A stretch of 64,000 nucleotides of DNA from Pyxidicoccus xibeiensis (GCF_024198175.1 NZ_JAJVKV010000005.1:62001-126000); one strand, 5' to 3'; shown: positions 8,433 through 15,961, numbered from the stretch's first letter. The notes: a model not told the origin generated them from the sequence alone. Translations and numbers: made by a program.

Positions 8433-8665
8433 ATGAAGCTGAAGCCCGTGCTGCTGTCGTCCTGATGCTGGTAGGTCCGGTCGCGCTCGCTCAAGAGCCA
8501 AGCAAGAAGGCAGGACGAACGAAGACCATTTCATTGGTTTCACTCGTGAACCAACAAAAGAAGTGCCATGGGAATCGGGCCGACATGCTTGGATGCACCT
8601 TCGACGTCGGGCTGGACGTCTCCGTCCCAACTCCCGCGAGCGAGGATAGCTATTCGGCCTCGTAG
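8433..8665 (+). pseudogene. Small secreted protein with signal peptide split by a frameshift
   Basis: GGGAGG at 8423-8428 precedes ATG 8433, which opens MKLKPVLLSS and then hits TGA. A neighbouring frame continues exactly where a signal peptide should (AVVLMLVGPVALAQEPSK) and runs to a stop at 8665. Joined, they give a ~75-residue exported protein with a hydrophobic core and an AxA-like cleavage site (ALA-Q), then a basic stretch and a short tail with two Cys. A single-base loss or gain near 8455 explains the break. Either a true decay event or a sequencing error is possible. No family recognised. Confidence 0.45.
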
Positions 8666-8702
8666 TCGTGGCTGTAACCCGAACACCCACTGGAGCACAG
8701 TA

Positions 8703-8979
8703 ATGGACCGACACGACTGGAGCGAGGCTGACGACCTCGTTGCATTCTACCTGTACAGATTTGGTACGGAGCAGCTCCCGTTCGACATGCCCGCCATCGC
8801 GAAGCGGCGGGGGGATCAAGCTGGGGAGCATGAAAATGCGGATCAGCAACTTCAAGGCGTACTCGGGAACGGGCGGACTGGGAAACATTGCACGGCAATC
8901 CGTGCAGGTCTTCGAGCGGTACAGGGACACCCCCGAACCCGAGCTTCGGAACCGCGCGTTCCCTGAACTGGCTCGATAA
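8703..8979 (+). pseudogene. HNH-endonuclease-associated N-terminal domain protein, frameshifted in a G run
   Basis: ATG 8703 opens MDRHDWSEADDLVAFYLYRFG and reaches MPAIAKRRG; the frame then changes at a run of six G (8809-8814). Removing one G gives a continuous ~91-residue protein (GIKLGSMKMRISNFKAYSGT, GGLGNIARQSVQVFERY) ending at 8979. The pattern (W-E-x-ALxLY, P.IA..GR....MKLSNF, GL.....V...W..F) matches the small helical domain often found N-terminal to HNH restriction-type endonucleases, where it probably reads DNA. Here it stands alone with no nuclease domain after it. The break may be real or a homopolymer sequencing error. Confidence 0.55.
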
Positions 8980-9193
8980 AGCGCGTGGTGCGAGCAGGGG
9001 CTCGCGGTGGCATCCAGGCAAGTAGAACCGGGGACGGGGCGTGTGAACTCTGACGCGGTGTCCGCCTGCGTGCTCTTCCGGCCCGCAGGCGTTTCTCTCT
9101 CCTTGTAGCGCATTGCCGGGTACGCACGAGGTGTGAAGCGTGGGGCCGCGCCGCTCCTTGACACTCGCGTGTTGTTACGGCCACGCTGCAACG

Positions 9194-9907
9194 ATGACAA
9201 ATACTCGTCACAGAGGCGCCCTTCGACAAGCGCTGACTGTAGTGACTGCGTTCGCGCTCCTGCTCGGCATCGGCAATGAAGCGGAGGCTCAACAAACGGG
9301 CAAAACGACCCGATATTGGGATTGTGGCAAACCAAGCGCTGCGTGGCCTGGGAAAGCCTCAGTCACCAGCCCGGTCAAAGCTTGCGCCAAGGATGGCGTC
9401 ACCCCAGTCAGTCCGGATGCGAAAAGCGGTGCGAATGGTGGTGCTGCCTTCACGTGCAACAACAATCAGCCGTGGGCCGTGGATGCAAAATTGTCATATG
9501 GATTTGCTGCGGCTTTTGTGAGCGGCGGGTCAGAAGCCACTTGGAGCTGCGCCTGTTACGAATTGACATTCACCAGCGGGCCCGTGAATGGCAAGAAGAT
9601 GGTGGTTCAGGTTGTCAATACGGGAGGGGATTTGGGGCAGAACCATTTCGACTTGCTAGTCCCTGGCGGGGGTGTTGGCCTGTTCAACGCCTGTACACCT
9701 CAGTGGAATGCTCCAGCCGATGGTTGGGGTGCCAGATACGGCGGCATCGCCAGTCGAGCTGAATGCAGCCAGCTGCCGTCTCAATTGAGGGCGGGCTGTC
9801 AGTGGCGATTCGAATGGTTCATGAACGCGGATAATCCTACCATGAGCTTCAAGCAGGTCGCCTGTCCAAAGGCACTCACTGATAAATCTGGCTGCATCCG
9901 CAAGTAA
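9194..9907 (+). CDS. Glycoside hydrolase family 45 endoglucanase (secreted cellulase)
   Basis: A 237-residue secreted protein with signal peptide (cleavage near EAEA-QQ, ~residue 32). The mature part matches GH45 cellulases: TTRYWDC with nucleophile/base Asp43, NQPWAVDAKLSYGFAAAFVS, GGSEATWSCACYELTFTSGP, VVNTGGDLGQNHFDLLVPGG with acid Asp153, ARYGGIASRAEC and CQWRFEWFMNADNPT. Both catalytic Asp are kept. Compared with fungal enzymes (YWDCCKPSC), two N-terminal Cys are replaced (YWDCGKPSA), removing disulfides. It hydrolyses internal beta-1,4 bonds of cellulose. GC content is visibly lower than neighbours, it has no operon partner and sits among decayed genes, which suggests acquisition. ATG 9194 starts the signal peptide; no strong ribosome binding site is seen. 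Confidence 0.88.
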   Translation: MTNTRHRGALRQALTVVTAFALLLGIGNEAEAQQTGKTTRYWDCGKPSAAWPGKASVTSPVKACAKDGVTPVSPDAKSGANGGAAFTCNNNQPWAVDAKLSYGFAAAFVSGGSEATWSCACYELTFTSGPVNGKKMVVQVVNTGGDLGQNHFDLLVPGGGVGLFNACTPQWNAPADGWGARYGGIASRAECSQLPSQLRAGCQWRFEWFMNADNPTMSFKQVACPKALTDKSGCIRK

Positions 9908-9954
9908 GAGCAGGCGAACGTATCGTTGACCACCTGCGCGGGCCGGGTTCCTTC

Positions 9955-10193
9955 AGGGACTCGGCCTTTGCTTTCTGTGGCAATGAGCGGGCGAAGTGGG
10001 CGGGGTCGTCGAGATCGAGCGGCGCATCGGTGAGCTGCACGACCCACCCGCCCGTCGCAGTGCGCCGCGCCCGTGAGAGCAGGTCCGCGTCCCGAGCCGG
10101 GTCCGGGAACCCGATGGCCTTCGCAGCAGCGGAAGACCACAGGATGGCCGCGAGCCCGGCGTGCTGGCGCAGGACGGTAGGGGCCACGCGCAT
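9955..10193 (-). pseudogene. Remnant of a DUF5953-type gene
   Basis: The minus strand encodes AIGFPDPARDADLLSRARRT-ATGGWVVQLTDAPLDLDDPAHF, nearly identical to the C-terminal part of the DUF5953-type protein at 6673-7431, with nucleotide identity over about 125 bp (9995-10121 against 7240-7369 inverted). The N-terminal two thirds of the gene are missing; what precedes (MRVAPTVLRQHAGLAAILWS) aligns only loosely, and the C-terminus runs into unrelated sequence. It marks a second, decayed toxin/immunity locus. Confidence 0.7.
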
Positions 10194-10275
10194 GGGCGTT
10201 CAATTGGACCGCGGCGCCAGCGGCCCGGCGTCCGAGGAGGAGGCCGTCGGCTCTTTGTCGGTCCTGCGCGCCTCG

Positions 10276-10767
10276 CTATCCCCGCAGAGAACCGGAGACG
10301 CGCGCCCGAAGCGTCCCGATGTCCCCGTCGTCGAGCCCCAGGGCCTTCCGCTCCCGCACCAGGTGCTCGACCACGTCCAGGAGGACCTCCAGGCGCCGTC
10401 CCGTCAGGTGGGCCGCGATGACCTCCTCCCAGAACCCGCGGTCCTTGAGGCAGGTGATGAGGTGGGCCCGCGTCAGCGCGTCCCCGAAGACCCCAACCCG
10501 CTCCTGGTCGCGGAGGCTCTGCATCACGGCGCGCAGAAAGGTGCCGAGGTAGGCCGCCGCTGCCTCCGGGGGCAGGTCGAAGAGGAACTCGGCCATCAGG
10601 AAGCCCACGGAGTCGATGTCCACCTCCATGGGCGCCAAGTCCACGAAGGCGTCGGCCTCCTCTTGGCTCAGACCCCACCCGGTGAGCCGCAGCTCGAGAA
10701 GGGGCGGGGCCGGAACCTCCGCCCAGGCCTCCTCCACAGCGCGCATCAGGTCCGAGGTCGTGGTCAT
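10276..10767 (-). CDS. Conserved-looking hypothetical cytoplasmic protein
   Basis: A 163-residue acidic, mostly helical protein with no signal peptide or membrane segment; I do not recognise the family. It has leucine-rich helices (LRLTGWGLSQEEADAFVDLA, VGFLMAEFLFDLPPEAAAAY, AVMQSLRDQERVGVFGDALT) and ends LDDGDIGTLRARVSGSLRG. The ATG at 10767 is taken because the 20-residue upstream extension is unlike the rest; no good ribosome binding site is visible. It lies between the DUF5953 remnant and the pectate-lyase-like gene, all on the minus strand, in a block rich in decayed immunity-type genes, so an immunity or regulator role is conceivable but not shown. Confidence 0.55.
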   Translation of the reverse strand: MTTTSDLMRAVEEAWAEVPAPPLLELRLTGWGLSQEEADAFVDLAPMEVDIDSVGFLMAEFLFDLPPEAAAAYLGTFLRAVMQSLRDQERVGVFGDALTRAHLITCLKDRGFWEEVIAAHLTGRRLEVLLDVVEHLVRERKALGLDDGDIGTLRARVSGSLRG

Positions 10768-10878
10768 GGGCCGAGCTTGTACACAACGTTGCGTCACGCA
10801 CGATAGCGCCCGGTGCCTCTGCTGCATCGGGGGGCCTGCGGATTCTGGACGTGGGCCTGGGCCAGCCTGGCAGATAGG

Positions 10879-10923
10879 CGCGCCACCCGGACCGCAACCG
10901 CGTGGACCGCTACGAACCTTGGA
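10879..10923 (-). pseudogene. Decayed copy of the small Gly/Pro/Cys peptide family
   Basis: The minus strand reads SKVRSGPRGCGPGGA without a start codon. It differs by one substitution from the SKVRGGPRGCGPGG core of the three intact peptide genes at 46.75-47.31 kb, and the nucleotides match too (CGCAACCGCGTGGACCGCTA against CGCAACCGCGGGGACCGCCA). It sits 3 bp beyond the stop of the pectate-lyase-like gene. This shows the peptide family is dispersed and subject to decay. Confidence 0.6.
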
Positions 10924-10926
10924 CTA

Positions 10927-12495
10927 TCAGTAATTCCAAGCGACGCAGTCGGTCGTCGTGCGCGTGACGAACTCGGCCAGGGTGCGCAGGTTCCTGACGA
11001 ACGTGCTCGTGTCGAGGTAGTCGCCCGGGGTTGCACCGCTTCGCGGGCCGCCCGGGCTATATGTCGTCAGCCACTTCTCGTTGTTCACCGCCGTGTCGAC
11101 GGCCTGCGCCGTGTCGGCGCGGAGCTGCTGGCAAGAGCGCTTCATCACCGTCGTGTCGCTCGCCAGCCGGTCGTACTCCGCACGGAGGGCCGCAAGCTGC
11201 GAAGGCACCTCCCACGCATAGTTCTGGTACGTGGGCGGCGCCGGAGAGAACCGGACCGGGTACCCGCCGAGCTTCACCGTGTAGAAGCCGATGTTCGACG
11301 GCGAGGTGTCGTCGAGCTCGATGTAACGATGGATGAGCATGTTGCCCGCATGGTCGACGTTCTCGAGGTACGCCAGCGCAGTCCCGACGGCGGCGCGGTT
11401 CGCCGGCACGCCCGCGTCGAGCTGGTAGAGACGGAGGAGCGCCCACATGACGTCCTGGCTTTCCTGGCCTGCAATCGCCGGAGCCTCCCAGCTGCGCGCC
11501 CAGCGCGGCTGCATCTGGAGGTCGTACTGCTGCGCCCAGGCGGGCTGGGGCTGGGGCAGCTGCGCACGGCGAAGGAAGCCACCAAACGCGGTGAGCATGT
11601 CCTGATACGTCGCGGCCTGCGCCGGGTAGACCTCCCTTGCCCAGTACAGCATCTCCACGAAGGCCGACGCGAGGTTGTCATTCAGCGTCGGGTCGTCCCA
11701 GTACTCGTGGGTGTAGACGTTGTCGTAGCAATGGGCGAGACCACACGAGGTGTCCAGCGAGGGGGGCGGATAGCTCGCCGGGAGCGCCGCCCGCGCGGCG
11801 ACGGGACCGGTGAACCCCTGGGGGAAGCCGCCATTCGTCGGGAACTGCGAGGTCTCCACCTTTCCACGGGCGTACGAGGAGGCTTCGGAGATGGCCGGAT
11901 TCGCGAACCCGAGGAGCTGGTCGGTGCGCATCATCGCGATGAGCGCATTCTGGGTGACCTGGTCGTCGTAGCTCGTCGTCGTGCAGCCGCCGCAGCCGCA
12001 GCTGGCCGTGGTGTTGCGGTAGCACGCCCTCAGCGTTGGCGTCGGTTTGAAGTCCGCGTAGAGGCGCCAGCCTCCCGACTTCACCTGCCCGTGGCGTAGC
12101 GCCATCGCCGCGTCCGTCGCGTAGGTCTTCAGCGCAGGGGTTGCCGGGTCGGCAAGCGCGGCTTCGACGAAGGCAATCGTCACGTCCGACGTGCCGGGCG
12201 ACTGAATCATGATCTGATCCCCGTCGAGCTGGATGTCGCCCCAGCGCTCACCCAGGTTGGTGGCGTTGTGGTGCCACGCATACCCGCCGTGGCGCGCGAC
12301 CACGTCATGGAAGTACTTCGCCGCGTTCCGCATGCGTCCAAGCGCCTTCGCACGGAGCGGAGTCGTGGCTTCCCGCGCGGCCTCGCCAGGCTCGATGGCG
12401 GGTGGCGAGCCATCCCCCTCCCACCCGGTTTCCGCCGAGACGCAGGCGAACGTCGAGAGGGCAGGGAGGAGAACAAGCGCGAGGGGTAGTTTCAT
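10927..12495 (-). CDS. Pectate-lyase-like (PL10-type) secreted lipoprotein
   Basis: A 522-residue exported protein with signal LALVLLPALSTFACVS (probable lipobox STFAC, Cys18). The body has alternating helices characteristic of (alpha/alpha) toroid polysaccharide lyases: GGYAWHHNATNLGERWGDIQ, SPGTSDVTIAFVEAALADP, HGQVKSGGWRLYADF, then QPAWAQQYDLQMQPRWARSW, which resembles the P-W-x-Q-Y-D substrate region of PL10 pectate lyases. A SCGCGGC cluster at ~166-173 may bind metal or form disulfides. Family PL10 cleaves polygalacturonate by beta-elimination. ATG 12495 starts the signal peptide. Context: a GH45 cellulase lies 1 kb away, so both may serve plant-debris degradation. The fold call is fairly good; substrate is inferred. 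Confidence 0.65.
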   Translation of the reverse strand: MKLPLALVLLPALSTFACVSAETGWEGDGSPPAIEPGEAAREATTPLRAKALGRMRNAAKYFHDVVARHGGYAWHHNATNLGERWGDIQLDGDQIMIQSPGTSDVTIAFVEAALADPATPALKTYATDAAMALRHGQVKSGGWRLYADFKPTPTLRACYRNTTASCGCGGCTTTSYDDQVTQNALIAMMRTDQLLGFANPAISEASSYARGKVETSQFPTNGGFPQGFTGPVAARAALPASYPPPSLDTSCGLAHCYDNVYTHEYWDDPTLNDNLASAFVEMLYWAREVYPAQAATYQDMLTAFGGFLRRAQLPQPQPAWAQQYDLQMQPRWARSWEAPAIAGQESQDVMWALLRLYQLDAGVPANRAAVGTALAYLENVDHAGNMLIHRYIELDDTSPSNIGFYTVKLGGYPVRFSPAPPTYQNYAWEVPSQLAALRAEYDRLASDTTVMKRSCQQLRADTAQAVDTAVNNEKWLTTYSPGGPRSGATPGDYLDTSTFVRNLRTLAEFVTRTTTDCVAWNY

Positions 12496-12678
12496 GAATT
12501 ACACGTTTATCACACCCCGCGTGAGCGGAGCCCGGTTCCCTGGCGAAGGGGGTGAGGGGATTTCGCCCCGAGTTTCGTTGATGGGCCAGGACCGGGAAGC
12601 GCGCGGTGAACCCCGCCCGCTCCTCCGGCGGCAACAGGCCATCCACGCACACCCCGTACGGGGAGAGACACGGACACC

Positions 12679-13554
12679 ATGAGACTCCGGAAGCAAACGC
12701 AGCAGTGGACGAGCGCGGCGCTCGCGGGGGCCCTGCTGCTGCCCGCTGCGGCGCTGGCGAACGAGACCCACGTCTACGGCATCGCCAACTTCGGAGGGGC
12801 GGGGCAGTGCGAGGCAGACTCGCACTCGGTGCATACGAAGACGGCGGCCGAGTTCTCGGGCTACTTCAGCTCTCTCATGAACTCCGGACAGTGGACGGAC
12901 GTCCGCACGCTCAACAACTCGAGTGCGCGCACGGACCTCTGGACGGACGCCTCCAAGGGGTCGGCGACGAACGCGAAGGACACCCAGGCCAACGCGGGCG
13001 TAGACGACGCGAACGTCCTCTTCGTGCACACGCATGGCGGCCACAGCAAGACGAACAACCAGAGCTGGCTGGTGATGGGAAGCAACGCGGACTCGTGTAG
13101 TGCCATCACGAACGTCCACATGAGCCTGGGGAACGGGAAGCTGAACATCGCCGTCGTGAAGGCCTGCCAGTCCGCCGACTACGAGGTGTGGGAGCAGGGC
13201 GGGTACAGGACGCTGGTGACGAGCACCAGCGGCTTCAGCATGTGGAACGGCTTCCACGGCGACTCGTCGTGCGGCAACTTCGTGAAGCGCTACGTGAAGC
13301 GCTACGTGGCGAACTCGCGCAGCGACGGCGTGGGCGAGAACTGGATTGACGAGGCCTACGACTGGGCCGCCCTCAAGAACAGGGATGACTGCCCGGTGTC
13401 CATCGTCTTCGGTGACACCAAGGCGAAGCGCCTGGCGATGTTCGAGGCCGGCGGCTGGAAGGACCGCAAGAACACCGGCAGCAAGGGTGCCTCCACCTTC
13501 TTCTCCGTGGAGGGCTGCGACCCCGACAACGGGCGGGTGCTGCCCAACGATTGA
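12679..13554 (+). CDS. Secreted caspase-fold (clan CD, DUF6345-like) protein
   Basis: A 291-residue protein with signal peptide (AALAGALLLPAAALA-NE). Two blocks recall caspase/gingipain-type peptidases: NVLFVHTHGGHS (catalytic-type His119 or His122 after a hydrophobic strand) and KLNIAVVKACQSADYEVW (Cys163 after a strand, like QACRG). Between them is a short helix. A later WNGFHGDSS could shape the pocket. The related DUF6345 family has the same HG...C arrangement without proven activity. ATG 12679 is preceded by GGGGAGAG at ~12 bases. A lipoprotein gene follows 41 bp downstream in the same direction and is probably co-transcribed. Either a protease acting outside the cell, or a non-peptidase derivative, is possible. 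Confidence 0.6.
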   Translation: MRLRKQTQQWTSAALAGALLLPAAALANETHVYGIANFGGAGQCEADSHSVHTKTAAEFSGYFSSLMNSGQWTDVRTLNNSSARTDLWTDASKGSATNAKDTQANAGVDDANVLFVHTHGGHSKTNNQSWLVMGSNADSCSAITNVHMSLGNGKLNIAVVKACQSADYEVWEQGGYRTLVTSTSGFSMWNGFHGDSSCGNFVKRYVKRYVANSRSDGVGENWIDEAYDWAALKNRDDCPVSIVFGDTKAKRLAMFEAGGWKDRKNTGSKGASTFFSVEGCDPDNGRVLPND

Positions 13555-13595
13555 CCTCCGCCTCCATCGCCCTTGCTCAGAGAGAACGACACGCC

Positions 13596-14489
13596 ATGAA
13601 GACCCAGCTCATCCGATTCCTGACCGCCCTCCCGCTCACCGCCGCGCTCGGCTGCGACAGCGGGGCGCCCGTCGAGCCCGCCGACACCACCCCCACCACC
13701 CAGGCCGCGAGCGCGACCTCCGCATTCAGCTTCGACTCCACCGGGATTGCCACGCCTCCCACCGGCGGAATCCCCACCGACCTGCTGCCCCGCACCGCGT
13801 TCGATGACGCGATGCTGCAGCGTGCCCTGGTCGGAACGACCGAGGCCTTCATCATGACGGAGGAGCTGGGCGCCCGCCGGGACCTGGAGTCCCGGACCTG
13901 GAGGCTCGAGCGCGACCCGTCCGAAGGCCAGGTGCTGGTGCTGAACAAGCTCGGCAGTGGCCCCGCGACGCCGCAGGAGCCCGCGGTGCTGCAGCGCACC
14001 GCCCTGGCCCGCCTGCAGCGCTGGGGCATCCCCACGTCGGAACTGGGGGAGGTGCGACAGGTGAAGTCCTTCATGCAGAGCGAGGAGAACGGGGTCCTCG
14101 GCGCTCGCGAGCTCCACCGCCACAAGACCTTCGTGATGCGCGCCATCAACGGCATTCGCGTGGAGGGCCACCGCGCGGTGGTGTCCCACGGGGTGGATGG
14201 CAGCTTCCAGCGCGCGCTCATCAGCTGGCCGCCCCTGGCCCGCGCCGGCCACCTGCTCCGGACGCGGCTGACCACGGCGGAAATCGAGCAGCGCGCCCGC
14301 GAGGCACTGTTGGCCGAGGGTGAGACCGCGGGGCCCGTGCAGCTCACCTGGAAGTACGTGCCCACCCAGCTCAGCACGGGTGAATGGGCGCTGACGCTCC
14401 AGGTGGCCGCCGCGATGCCCTCGTTCACCGGCGCGACGAGCACCGAGGAGCCGCGCGTCATCGACGTGGACGTGAGCGCCGTGCCCTAG
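13596..14489 (+). CDS. Lipoprotein partner of the caspase-fold protein, function unknown
   Basis: A 297-residue lipoprotein (lipobox TAALGC, Cys20) with a Ser/Thr/Ala-rich linker, then an alpha/beta region without motifs I recognise (AFIMTEELGARRDLESRTWR, LARLQRWGIPTSELGEVRQV, HKTFVMRAINGIRVEGHRAV). The alternation of helix and strand with a central GIRVEGHRAVVSH resembles inhibitor or propeptide modules of secreted peptidases, but that is a guess. It is encoded 41 bp after the caspase-fold gene. The simplest model is an operon in which the lipoprotein anchors, matures or inhibits the upstream protein. ATG 13596 begins the signal peptide. Confidence 0.55.
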   Translation: MKTQLIRFLTALPLTAALGCDSGAPVEPADTTPTTQAASATSAFSFDSTGIATPPTGGIPTDLLPRTAFDDAMLQRALVGTTEAFIMTEELGARRDLESRTWRLERDPSEGQVLVLNKLGSGPATPQEPAVLQRTALARLQRWGIPTSELGEVRQVKSFMQSEENGVLGARELHRHKTFVMRAINGIRVEGHRAVVSHGVDGSFQRALISWPPLARAGHLLRTRLTTAEIEQRAREALLAEGETAGPVQLTWKYVPTQLSTGEWALTLQVAAAMPSFTGATSTEEPRVIDVDVSAVP

Positions 14490-14501
14490 CCCGTTCAATC
14501 A

Positions 14502-14520
14502 GGAGGCACCAGGCGCCTCC
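14502..14520. terminator. Weak hairpin after the lipoprotein gene
   Basis: GGAGGC (14502-14507) and GCCTCC (14515-14520) can form a short 6-bp stem with a 7-base loop, 12 bp past the stop codon. No U-run. Position rather than strength supports the call. Confidence 0.35.
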
Positions 14521-14573
14521 CGCGCCCCCGCTCGGATGCAGGGGGCGGCCTACAGCGGCGGGTTGCTGCTAGT

Positions 14574-14596
14574 GGAGGCGGCGGGAATCGAAGCCG
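14574..14596 (+). repeat. tRNA/tmRNA 3'-end-like direct repeat (putative att site, right copy)
   Basis: Same 23-base element as at 5750 (21/23 identical, same orientation). On the minus strand it reads ...GCGGCTTCGATTCCCGCCGCCTCCAC, a T-arm plus acceptor end like those of tmRNA genes, with one stem position mismatched and CTA instead of CCA. Nothing upstream forms the rest of a tRNA or tmRNA. Immediately beyond (14606-14790) there is a 10-bp inverted repeat GATTTGGTTC/GAACCAAACC (14701-14738) and no gene. Confidence 0.55.
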
Positions 14597-14794
14597 CACA
14601 GGCGGATTTGGTCCCTACTCTGGCCAGAGGCCGCCCGCCCGGTTTCCCCTCTGAAAAGAGGGGTGGCCATCCGTCCGGGTGAGTCCAGGACCGTCCATTG
14701 GATTTGGTTCTTTTTTGGTCCCTGCGGGGAACCAAACCGGCCTGAACGCAGCACCGGATAGGAGCACGAGCATCCTGCCACCTCGGGCCATGGT

Positions 14795-15160
14795 GCCCAC
14801 CCGCGCCGAGCACGACCTCGGGGCCGTAGTGCCTGCCGGGTGCGCGGTGGACGCCAGCGTCCGTGCCGAGCCCCCGAAGCCGTTGCAACCGCCCCTCCGC
14901 ACTTCCGCGCGTTCCTGGGGTGCGTTCGTACTGCGCCCCGAGGGGACCGTGAGGCCGTCCAGGTCGGGCAAGGCGTTCGCGTTGAGCACCACCTCGGAGC
15001 CGTGGCGCCCGCCCGGTGCGCTGGCGGCCAGGGCCCGTGCGGAGCACCACCATGGGGCCGTTGAGCCCACCCTGTGCGTGGCGGCCGCCAGCACCCATAC
15101 CGAGCATCACCTCGATGCCGTGGCACCTACCCGGTGCGTGGTGGCCGCTCGGCTGGCTCG
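14795..15160 (+). repeat. Array A of degenerate ~60-bp repeats
   Basis: Unit consensus: GAGCACCACCTCGGCGCCGT then GGTGCCTGCCCGGTGCGTGG then TGGCCGCCAGCGCCCGCGCC (60 bp). Several diverged units occur here, plus a ~110-bp leader (14880-14990) shared with the inverted repeats at 19115 and 23776. Within each unit GCACCAC and GTGGTGC form an imperfect hairpin, as in REP-type intergenic repeats. No convincing protein is encoded across it in any frame. It ends directly at an orphan toxin-like tail. Confidence 0.7.
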
Positions 15161-15283
15161 CCTGCTCGCCATCCCACTGCTGATCTATCGAACGCTCTGG
15201 AGTTTCTCCAGCGCCACCATGCTATCTGCGAGTCGCCTGACACCTTCCGCCGCCTAGGAGAATCTAGATGGAAATCGACCTGA
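15161..15283 (+). pseudogene. Orphan C-terminal protein tail (candidate displaced toxin tip)
   Basis: Immediately after repeat array A a frame reads ...ADLSNALEFLQRHHAICESP and DTFRRLGESRWKST then stops at 15283, overlapping the next gene's start (15268) by 16 bases. The residue composition is protein-like, unlike the repeat translation before it. An overlapping short gene downstream is what is expected for the 3' end of a toxin next to its immunity gene. The N-terminal part is absent. Confidence 0.4.
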
Positions 15284-15564
15284 CCCGCCCCTTCACGAAG
15301 GACGATGTGCGTGCGCTGCTTGCGTCGGTGGACGACTCCCAGAATTGGCAGCTTCGAGTCAGGAAGGACGGCTCTGCTTTCCTGTCCGCCGATGTTGGCG
15401 CAAACAAGCTGGACGGGATCTTGTTCCGCCTTGAGACCTGGGATGCCGGCAACGGCTACGTCGGACCAAACGCCGCCGCAAACGATGACTTCGTGCAGCG
15501 CATCTATAACGTCCTCAATAAGAACTATCCTGTGCCGAAATCCTCCTACATTGATGTCTTCTAA
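15268..15564 (+). CDS. Small acidic protein, candidate orphan immunity protein
   Basis: A 98-residue cytoplasmic protein starting MEIDLTRPFTKDDVRALLAS, with AGGAG 7 bases before ATG 15268. It looks like a compact alpha+beta domain (WQLRVRKDGSAFLSADVG, FRLETWDAGNGYVGPNAA, NYPVPKSSYIDVF at the end). I do not recognise a named family. GC is lower than in flanking core genes. Its start overlaps the end of an orphan protein tail, and it follows a 60-bp repeat array, a layout typical of immunity genes trapped with displaced toxin tips. Confidence 0.6.
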   Translation: MEIDLTRPFTKDDVRALLASVDDSQNWQLRVRKDGSAFLSADVGANKLDGILFRLETWDAGNGYVGPNAAANDDFVQRIYNVLNKNYPVPKSSYIDVF

Positions 15565-15741
15565 CGCGCCGCCATGCTGTGCTGATGGCTTTCGGTCCGA
15601 CAGATGGCTCGGCCTAGCGGTTCGGCGCGTCTGAGGAGTGGGCTTACCCCACTGAATCGGGGCAAGCTCACTCGCGCGCCGTTCCGCGCGGCGTTTCTCG
15701 CGCCCTCCCTGCCTTGCTGCCGCGTCCAGTTCGGGCCGGAG

Positions 15742-15894
15742 GCGCCCACGTCGGACAGCTCCCGCTCGGCCCCGGTGGAGCGCGCGTCGGTCAGCTCCCG
15801 CTCGGCCCCGCTGACGCGCGCCGGGGTGGCAGCCATGATCGCCGCTCCCAGCTCGGCCCCGGTGGCGCGCGTCGGTCAGCTCCCGCTCGGCCCG
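15742..15894 (+). repeat. 36-bp tandem repeats (12-codon periodicity)
   Basis: Units such as GCGCGCGTCGGTCAGCTCCC then GCTCGGCCCCGGTGGA repeat about four times, one degenerate. On the minus strand they read GAERELTDARST-type 12-residue repeats, which would be an amphipathic helix, but the open frame is short and has no start or partner. It is probably a fragment of a repeat-containing gene. It is unrelated in sequence to the 60-bp family. The 177 bp before it (15565-15741) hold nothing recognisable. Confidence 0.65.
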
Positions 15895-15961
15895 GGGCGC
15901 GCCTCGAAGGTCTCGTAGGTGATCGGCGAGACATGGGTTGCTTTAGACCAAGAGCAGTCAG

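Noticed and set aside
5750..14596. An intact prophage or integrative element
   Set aside because: No integrase, terminase, capsid or replication genes are visible between the repeats.
14574..14760. A functional tRNA or tmRNA gene
   Set aside because: Only the T-arm and acceptor-like end are present; the T-stem has a mismatch, CCA is CTA, and nothing upstream forms a body.
15742..15894. Diversity-generating retroelement or variable repeat
   Set aside because: There is no reverse transcriptase and the 36-bp units are simple tandem copies.
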